In this document: piece after piece, positions 57,257-64,000 of the stretch
Layout: every line of letters starts with the position of its first letter
How positions within the stretch are numbered: the first letter of the stretch is position 1
Origin: Colletotrichum lupini
Taxonomy: Eukaryota; Ascomycota; Sordariomycetes; Glomerellales; Glomerellaceae
Reading direction: 5' to 3'
Assembly (NCBI RefSeq): GCF_023278565.1
Contig: NC_064677.1
Coordinates: forward strand, 992,001-1,056,000
DNA: 64,000 nt
The notes under the pieces: model-generated
What the model was told of the DNA's origin: nothing
What the model saw: the letters and a program-made list of their open reading frames with translations, nothing else
Database searches by the model: none
Position numbers and translations under genes: made by a program

Positions 57257-57904
57257 TTACTGCTTCCTGCTCACACTCGAGCCACGGCTGGGCGTGGGCG
57301 AGGGGGTGGTCATGCCAGTGGCGGCAATGGTGACCTTCTTCTTCTTCGGCTCCGCGCTGCCCTTGGCGCTCGTCTCGACCTCTCCAGCCTTCTTGACTCG
57401 GAGAGGGACAGGGAGCGCCGTGGGCAGGAGGCGGACGTTGGACTTGCCCACCCCCAGCTGGGCTCGGTGGGTTGCTGCCGCGGAGCCGAAGGAGCCGATT
57501 GCCACCAGGCCCTTGGGGAGTTCCGTTCTCTTCTTGGTGCGCTTGGTGACCCTGTTGCTTGTCTTTGTACTGCTGGGAATAGGGGCAGGGTCACCAGAGG
57601 CCTTGGCGGATGGGTTCTTGCCCTTGGTCTTGGGCTTCGGCGTCTTGGGCTCGGTCTTCGCCTTGGGCGACTTGGGCTCGGTTGACTTGGCCTTGGTCTC
57701 ATCCGAGGTCTTCTTAATGGGTTTGTCGACCTTGGCATGAGCCTTGGGCGACGACTTGCCTGTGGCGGAGGAAGGAGACGACTTGGTGACGTGACCGGGC
57801 TTCCTCACTCCGGATGAGATGGGCTTCAGGACGTTGATCTTGACCTTGGCCACTCTCTCGATCCGAATGTTGGCGGATCGAGGGGCAGGCTTCAAGAAAG
57901 GCAT
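57257..57904 (-). CDS. Basic Lys/Ser/Pro-rich low-complexity protein
   Basis: Single exon, 215 residues from ATG 57904 (MPFLKPAPRSANIRIERVAK). It is strongly basic. Residues 70-100 contain repeated (S/T)PK and PK(S/T) motifs such as EPKSPKAKTEPKTPKPKTKG, resembling histone-H1-type tails. A more ordered stretch follows: LPKGLVAIGSFGSAAATHRAQ and VRLLPTALPVPLRVKKAG. No domain was recognised. The lysine clusters (KRTKKR, PKKKKV) look like nuclear localisation signals, so a nuclear or nucleolar role is inferred only. The codon use and uninterrupted frame favour a real gene. Several GT-AG pairs upstream (58250-58600) could be 5' UTR introns. Confidence 0.65.
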   Translation of the reverse strand: MPFLKPAPRSANIRIERVAKVKINVLKPISSGVRKPGHVTKSSPSSATGKSSPKAHAKVDKPIKKTSDETKAKSTEPKSPKAKTEPKTPKPKTKGKNPSAKASGDPAPIPSSTKTSNRVTKRTKKRTELPKGLVAIGSFGSAAATHRAQLGVGKSNVRLLPTALPVPLRVKKAGEVETSAKGSAEPKKKKVTIAATGMTTPSPTPSRGSSVSRKQ

Positions 57905-59272
57905 CTTGAGTTGAGGTGAATGGGTATGTAGAGAATAGAAGAGAATAGGTATGGTTGGATGGTTAATCGTGATCCGGTCCCTGAGCTCTGTAGAATAGAA
58001 AGATTTAGTCCTCAGAAGAGTGGTGGATGTCCGAGCAGGAGTAGCAAACCTTTGGATGGGATGATGCTGAGTTATATAGGATGATTGAGGGAACCTCGAT
58101 GGCCGACTGTGAGGATAAACTCGGGAAACGCAACGGGCTGGCCGTGATGGCGCAAGAGTACCAGACTCTTGAAAACTATCGCAGAATATTAGCCCTCCCG
58201 GTCTAACAGGGTATCGTGGAGGGGATGCTTGTGATACTTACGACTGAGGATGAAGACGGAGCTTTGGTACCGGACCGAAGCTGAAACGGTATCGGAGAAA
58301 AGTAGCGATTCGGAGAAGACACTGTACGGCTAAGTTAGGTTTGCTCTTTCCTTGGTAGCTGATATGGTGTATCTTACCTGGTTCCCGGATGGGTGAGGAT
58401 ATTGCGATGGGAAGTAGGTGAAAGGGCAGGTACCAGACCGGTCAAAAGTATCGTAGAAAGGGGGAATGAGAGAAGACCAGTCAATGGTCTTGAGAAAAGG
58501 ATTAGTTCTGGAAAGCTAGGAGACTGGCTTAAGAGTTATTGGCGTGGAAAGTTGGAAAATTGAAGGAAGAGGGAGAGGTACCTGCTAAAATTGAGGAGAA
58601 TGGTGAAAAGTCGACGGAGGAAGTTGAGGAAAAGAAATTGGGACGGGAGAAAATTTCAGGAGACCGGACTCTAGGCTGTGAGAAAATGTGATTTCGGAAG
58701 CCTTGGTGAATGTGAACAAGTTGTGGGATCGCTTCTCGCTCGAGATTTTACGGTAGCCTGAGTCTTCAGGAGGCCATCGACAAGGGAAGGAAGGAGCGGA
58801 GTAGTATCACAATAAGGGAAGGGGCAGGACGAATACGCGGTGATTATACACTGGTCCCAGCCACCACATTTTGATATCGATGGGAACACTGCCTGAGTGA
58901 AGCCAGAAGCTCGATTCGGGAAAAAGCTGCATGGGGCAGCAAGTGAAGGAACACGAGCATGATTGAAGGTGACTGAATTTGGTATCCAAGGGACGTTTGC
59001 GAAATTTCCGTGAGGCCCCTAACGGTACCGAGCTATCTCGCAGTGGCGGCCTTGTCTCTATCGTGTCATTATGACGAGAGCAACATGTGATGCTCTCATC
59101 CTGGTGAGTTGGCATGGACACTTCACGAAGTGAAGTGAGCCTCAGAACCTTGCTCTCAACTGAGGCTGGGCCTAGATTGACGATTACAGGACACGGAGGA
59201 TCAAATCGAAGTCACATTCTCTGTGGATGCTTGCCATAATCGCCATCGTAGTCTACGGTGAATATTGTACAA
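57905..59272. other. Intergenic region with possible 5' UTR introns
   Basis: About 1.37 kb of purine-rich plus-strand sequence with no protein-like open frame. Minus-strand donor-like sites, such as AGGTAAGATAC near 58370, could belong to 5' UTR introns of the Lys-rich gene. This is not established. Confidence 0.4.
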
Positions 59273-60090
59273 TTAGAGAGCAACCTCACTGAAGACCGTG
59301 AACATCTCATTGTCATCCGTAACGCCACGGCGGGCGTCATCATCCTGCTCGAAGAATCTCATCCAGTGATCAACAGCTCCGATGGGCTCCTTCACCTTCT
59401 TGGTGTAGACACCCTCCTTCATCTTTTCACTCTCGACCAGATCGCGGAGATACGCCTTGCAGCCTCTGATGAATAGCTCGTGGAGCGCCTTACAGGTCTT
59501 GGGCAACACCTCGATCTTGTGCAAAGCCTGGCCGAAACCGCCACCGACGATGCCCTTGGCCCGAATATCATCCGAAACGGCCTTAAAGAACTCTTGGTTC
59601 TCCATCTTATAGTCCTTATCCGTCTCGACGTAGGACGAGCGACAGGTCCTGGCTGATCCGTAGAGCTGGGTCGCGAAGGCCTGGATTTGGATGCTGTCGA
59701 GGCTGTATGTGCTCTGCAGCCACAGGGACGCGGAGAGGTTGCTGGCCTCCTCTTCAGGGACGGAGTCGTCGTCGGTGAACTTGAAGCCCACGGAGAAGGC
59801 TGTCTTGACCGTGGTGGTCAGGCCAAGCATCGCCTTGGTGGTCGTGAGGAAGTTGCGAACCTCGGGCTAAACTTTGGCAGGGAGCATGGCTTCAACTGAG
59901 CCTTGGTTAGAACATGTGTTAAAAGCTTCCAGGCTTGAGATAGGATGAGGCTGCTGTGAGAAAAAAGAACGAAAGATGACTTACGCTCACTGGGCTGGTG
60001 TCTCTTCTCAAGCTTCCGGGCGACGCGTGTTACAGCACAGAGAATGTTTCTGGACTTTAAGTCTTTGAATTTCAATCGTGTCGGACGCAT
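59273..60090 (-). pseudogene. Uncharacterised two-exon gene interrupted by an in-frame TAG
   Basis: Exon 1 (60090-59985) codes MRPTRLKFKDLKSRNILCAV onward. An 89-nt phase-1 intron (59984-59896, GTAAGT ... CTCAG) leads to exon 2 (59895-59273). The spliced frame reads LEAMLPAKV, then TAG at 59869-59867, then PEVRNFLTTTKAMLGL and on to TAA 59273. The text on both sides of the stop is protein-like, so a sense codon, most likely CAG, has probably become TAG at codon 45 of 243. An internal ATG at 59830 could still give a 185-residue product (MLGLTTTVKTAFSVGFKFTD ... MFTVFSEVAL), which may be the functional form. No domain was recognised; it lies 583 bp from the DUF2235 gene in the same orientation. 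Confidence 0.5.
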
Positions 60091-60673
60091 GATGAGCAGT
60101 TGACTTTCGCGAACCTTGTTCACTTATTAGAAATAGCTGGGATGAGTCCACAGCTTTGAAAGGTTGAGTCAAAAATGCGAGTAGGTCTCGCGGTAATATA
60201 AAAGATACACGTGGAAAACTGGATTCTGGCTTGAGGAATCCAACTCGGGGATGATGCTGCTGCCAACGCACTGGACTGCCGCTCTCGTCGAGTTGGTGAG
60301 CGCAGCCGTGGTTGTTCGAGAAATAAGGACTTGATCGGCCACACCCGGCGCTTGGCACGGGCCGGGTCCGCCGATGCCAGCTCCACTCTTCGGCTTGAGC
60401 CCTGGAAGCTTGAACCCTTCAACGCCCAAGAGGACCCTACGGCTTGAACGACATGCCTCAATCTTGTGGGAATTATTCCAATCATTTGGTTTCGAATATA
60501 TCTCTTTCCCACGTCAGACGCACACTGAACACTTATCTAAGTATCTGTTGTTCGCCGGAGAAAGAACACAATTGTTCAGCGTTGACCCGAGCTCAAAGGC
60601 GCCTGCGTAAGGAGGTTCTTTCAGATGATTTCGAAAGGAAACACAAAACTTCTTGAAGCAAGAAATCCTGAGA
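60091..60673. other. Intergenic region
   Basis: 583 bp holding the promoter of the gene at 59273-60090 and the 3' UTR of the DUF2235 gene. Nothing else is supported. Confidence 0.45.
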
Positions 60674-62742
60674 TCAGCTACGCTGCAGCATAACCTCGGC
60701 TCTTTTTACCAGAGCGTCAACAAACTTATTGCCCCCTGCTGAAACCTCGGCCAGGCGGCGTGCGATCAGATCGGCCGGCTTGATCACATACTCCGGTACG
60801 ACAACGTGACCCTTCTTCCACTCATACAGAAACTCGTGCTTCTCTCCCTTGCTCGCCATCTTCTTCGACCTGATGAACCCCTCCAGAGATCTAGGATTGT
60901 ATGTGGCGTGATTCGCCACGCGGTAGTTGACAGACGGGTGGATCTCCTCATTTGTCTGGCCGAGATCATTGCCGACATCGTCTTTCTTATATTCTCCAGG
61001 AGTTCTAAACTTCGAGAAGAACGGCATGGCTCTCATGAAGGGCGCGAATATGTCGACGATTGGCCTCGTGGCCCAGGCGTCTTCCGGGTCGTACAAAGGG
61101 GACTTGAAAAACATCTCGTAAATTTTGCTGTAGTCCAGCCCCAGGCGCACGCGCTGCACCACCCAGCTCATACCGAAGGGTTGCTGATGGCGCGAGCGAT
61201 GGATGAGCCGGTTTCGAGATAAGATTTCGCGATCGGTCAGCGTCGACATTGTATACTTCCCGTCCTTGTATCCGTGCTCATCGTCGAGCTGGATGAAGGT
61301 CTTGATCTGGTCGCACATCCATGTGAACGAAATCAGAGCAATTTCTGCGACATTGTCAGCTTACCCACTAGGCCCGGCAGATGACCGTCTGAAGACTCAC
61401 GCTCAAAATCAAAGGGAAAGCCGTAGAGAAGGCCTGGATTACCGCCTCCGATATTGATATGTCCGCCAGGGAACCAAACCTGCCGCAGCTCAGGCTGATC
61501 ACCGTTGAGCTGGTCCGCCATCTCACGCTCGATCAAGGCCGTCCATGCTTGGGAAAGCTCCTCTTCTGTGGTCTTCGAGTTCGCTTTCAAAAGTGACCTG
61601 AACTTCTTCGCAAGCTGGTCTTTTGGCTGTTCATGGCAGCCGGGACATTGCTCGTTCTTCAGCGGGAGACGCCAAAGCGTTGGCGTAAATGGCTGTCGAT
61701 GCTCGTCGAGCGCGAGTGCATGGTAAGCATGCCTGATATCTACTACATATCAGAGGTGTTCGGCTTCCGAGGCTCGCAAGCTTGCGCTAGACTCACATCT
61801 ACTCAGGGATGGGTTGTGAAATCCAAGGTCATCGACGCCAAGCCAAGGGGCAAGTCTAGCGATTTTGGTAGTCGCGCCCTGCGTCCAAGTCAAGCCGGGA
61901 ATTCCCAAACTACCGACTGTGTCAAATACTCCGACGGCCTCAATGGCTCTAGTAAACTCTGGGGGAAGATTATGCGGCTTTTGGTCCCAGTGATGATCTT
62001 CTTGCTCGTGACCTTGCCAGTCTTCGAGAACCTTTGCACGAACACCGGTGATCCACTGTCGGTACTCCTTCGATGAACGGAAGTTGAAGCTGTCATTATG
62101 GCCATGTCTTCGGTAGAGGTCGTACAGAGCCGGGAAGTCGTCCATTTCCTGGGGCTGAATGATTCCAATATCTGTAATAAGACCTGCAACAGAGCGAGCC
62201 GTGTACGCCCCTCGGGAGAAGCCAAAGAAAAAGAGTTGGTCGTGCGGGGCATAGTTCATAACGATGAAGTTGTACGCCTCGATGACACTGGCCACAAGCC
62301 CGTCGCCAAAGGTCGCCTGCCTGCCCCTCTCGAGGATATTCACGCCACCACCCGTGCCGACGCCGGCGCTGTAGAAGACGACCTGCTGGCAGATGCTATC
62401 CTCTTTTCCATTCTCTTTGACCGATCCCGTAAGCGCGACGGAGCGGGCTAGGCGGGTCACGTTGGATGGAATGTTCTGTTGGCCGCTGACGGAAGATTGC
62501 CAGGTCCCGTCGCAGCAGATAACTATGCGCTTGGGGGTAGATTTCTGGCCCTTGTCTGGTACGAGAGTCTCGCGAGAAACTTGCAGTTTATCTACTTCCT
62601 CGAGGTAGTTGGCGGAGAGAAGGGTGTCGTCTTTGGCTTCATTCGTCGCCAATGTGTGGTGGGTCTTGACGCCTGTCGTCCCTTGGACGAAAGATCGCCA
62701 AAGGTTTGAGGAGTTTGTACTTGAAGGCGAGTTGGGCGACAT
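60674..62742 (-). CDS. DUF2235 alpha/beta-hydrolase-like protein
   Basis: Three exons, 62742-61797, 61742-61401 and 61344-60674, with introns of 54 and 56 nt (both GTGAGT donors), give 652 residues. The DUF2235 signature is clear: VICCDGTWQSS at about 74-84, the nucleophile elbow GFSRGAY at 174-180 with Ser176, AYTARSVAGLI, and VGVFDTVGSLG at 270-280. Across the first splice it reads SLSRLDIRHAYHALALDEHRQPF, the conserved continuation of this family, which fixes the acceptor at 61743. Later blocks are QVWFPGGHINIGGG and a C-terminal domain without a name. Bacterial members include type VI phospholipase effectors (Tle1); fungal ones are common and poorly studied. No signal peptide or membrane segment is seen. 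A lipase or esterase activity is inferred. Confidence 0.9.
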
Positions 62743-63372
62743 GTTGAACTTTGAAGAGCGGATGACTGGCGATAATCAATTGTGGCCTACTAGGGGTTAG
62801 ATGGCCATGGCGCAGAGGTGGATATCTATCATATACATGTATGAGAGTGGAGGTAGGAGCTCTCCAACAGCTGTATGAGCCTTTCTCGCGTACGAAGGCA
62901 GCTAAGGCTGAAGAGCTGAAAGAATTCCGCGTAGATGCCGTTCCCAGTAAAGCGAATCCAGCCGAACGCGGTGCGGACACAAGAATTAACAGATGACTTG
63001 ACACGTGAAGATTACCTTTTTGTATAATCTTACATGTCCTTTGTCAAAAACAAGAAATCTTCTTCAAGTTTTGTTTTCATAGCCGATAAGATACCACATG
63101 TGAATCAAACAAAGACAGCCTCGAGGGCCGAAGCAATCTGAGACAACAATGCCGGTTGAACACGGCGAGAATTCTTCGCAAGGACAGGTAAGTTTCCCCC
63201 TCCCTATCTCGGAACGGCTCGTGGCTAGCGGCAATGGCATGCTTGAGCGCGTCTCCACCCTCGCACCAAGTCCCGCGTTCGGCACTCCGTTATCTCAACT
63301 GAACCCGTGCTTCCAGCTCACCAAGCATTCCACGACGCGTACTAAAATCATGTGTAATTGAGGCCGACCACC
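62743..63372. other. Intergenic region
   Basis: 630 bp holding the promoter of the DUF2235 gene and the 3' UTR of the GH115 gene. No other feature is supported. Confidence 0.5.
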
Positions 63373-64000
63373 TCAAAGTCCTATTCCCGTCTCCGGCGGC
63401 CCAAGATAACTCTCCGCAATGGTCTTGTTCACCGCCAAGACGATCTTCTCAAGATAGACCTCTGGCGAATTAACCTGCCAACGAAGAGTATGCTTCCCCA
63501 CGCCCATCCGCGGCAGCTGCACGACCTTTGTCCACACATGATCGGCCACATTGTCATTCCACTCTGGGGGGGTGTCACCCGGCGTAGCAGGGTCGCCAAG
63601 CACGCGTGTGAAGTTCGCGGTGCCGCTACCCTCAGCACCGTCATCCGCCAGTGCGAGGGAGAATTCCATTGGGAGGTTTGGGTCTGTGTCGAGCGCACCG
63701 TTGATGTAGACCGTGGCGTTGATTGTTTTCGAGATGTTGGAGAAGATGTAGATGTCGTAGTCCACCCATGCGGCACGAGCTACTTCGCTGGACTGTCGAG
63801 CGGCAGTAAATGGTCTCAGGGCGACGGATCCTGATTCTGAGCGGGAGCCAAGGTGCTCGATGTGCGTGAAAGCCACGCCAGCATCACTCTCAGACTCGGC
63901 GGATGCGCGTTGGTAGTGAGGCCCCTCGATGGATATGAGGCCGGCTGTCTCAGGGAACCCGACGAAGCCCTCAGGGGCACGATGGTTCAGCACGGGAATA
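63373..64000 (-). CDS. GH115 alpha-glucuronidase, C-terminal part (5' end outside window)
   Basis: An open frame enters from the right edge and runs to TGA 63373, 208 residues visible. It contains RAPEGFVGFPETAGLISIEG, then HIEHLGSRSESGSVALRPF, DYDIYIFSNISKTINATVYI and FSLALADDG. The last blocks are WNDNVADHVW and GVGKHTLRWQVNSPEVYLEKIVL. This is the C-terminal beta-sandwich of GH115 xylan alpha-1,2-glucuronidases (GFVGF/ISIEA, the glutamate-bearing GYVE-like entry, and DDG near its end). GH115 proteins are about 1,000 residues, so roughly four-fifths of the gene, with the catalytic domain, lies outside. They remove (methyl)glucuronic acid from xylan, consistent with a plant-cell-wall-degrading lifestyle. 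The start is not in the window; no intron is seen in the visible part. Confidence 0.85.
   Translation of the reverse strand, partial: IPVLNHRAPEGFVGFPETAGLISIEGPHYQRASAESESDAGVAFTHIEHLGSRSESGSVALRPFTAARQSSEVARAAWVDYDIYIFSNISKTINATVYINGALDTDPNLPMEFSLALADDGAEGSGTANFTRVLGDPATPGDTPPEWNDNVADHVWTKVVQLPRMGVGKHTLRWQVNSPEVYLEKIVLAVNKTIAESYLGPPETGIGL

Overview
The window reads as nuclear DNA of a filamentous ascomycete (Pezizomycotina, probably a plant-associated Sordariomycete). Genes have short introns of about 50-90 nt with GTAAGT-like donors and CTRAC-like branch points. The gene families are fungal: a WSC protein, a P450, GH16 and GH115 enzymes, a CVNH lectin, a DUF2235 hydrolase and a Crb2/Rad9-type checkpoint protein. 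Balanced-GC gene-bearing stretches alternate with very AT-rich blocks dominated by TpA. These blocks are transposons mutated by repeat-induced point mutation (RIP).

Layout. 1-3.1 kb: secreted PQQ-propeller/WSC gene, leaving the window on the left. 3.1-8.6 kb: no convincing gene, with a small AT-rich relic at about 5.76-6.59 kb. 8.6-11.7 kb: two paralogous LPxE(L/I)RNxIW (2EXR-like) genes, head to head. 12.2-15.7 kb: a six-exon P450, a secreted CVNH protein with a three-copy N-terminal repeat, and a convergent small SnoaL/lumazine-binding-like protein. 16.3-16.7 kb: a four-exon gene for a 56-residue secreted protein with a knottin-type cysteine spacing, too fragmented to show as an open frame. 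18.4-33.3 kb: an F-box gene split after codon 11 by a 13.4-kb Ty1/Copia-type element (205-bp LTRs, ACTGC target duplication), which itself carries a nested 6.3-kb Ty3/Gypsy-type element (223-bp LTRs). 34.0-35.9 kb: a secreted precursor with a Kex2 site (spliced, new call) and an eight-cysteine secreted protein. 36.1-38.4 kb: a small terminal-repeat element (61-bp direct repeats, ATATG target duplication) with tRNA-like Pol III boxes, interrupted by a 1.9-kb Fot1/pogo-type transposon. 39.1-42.5 kb: two genes of unknown function. 42.5-49.3 kb: a second copy of the 61-bp-repeat element (CCCTG target duplication), interrupted by a 6.4-kb TIR element with an 8-bp target duplication and about 22 clusters of an 11-bp iteron. 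50.4-64 kb: GH16, Crb2/Rad9-like, a Lys/Pro-rich protein, a gene with an in-frame TAG, DUF2235, and the C-terminal part of a GH115 alpha-glucuronidase leaving on the right.

How it fits together. No biosynthetic cluster is evident. The pattern is a compartmentalised region: four small secreted proteins (knottin-like, Kex2-processed, eight-Cys, CVNH) lie beside or between RIP-mutated transposons, while housekeeping-type genes lie in the transposon-free right part. The nesting order and the unmutated outer edges of the repeats give a relative history of insertion and RIP. The least familiar structures are the 61-bp-repeat element with an internal Pol III promoter and the 6.4-kb iteron-bearing element. 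All exon joins, family assignments and domain calls were made by eye from the sequence; none was tested by alignment or expression data.
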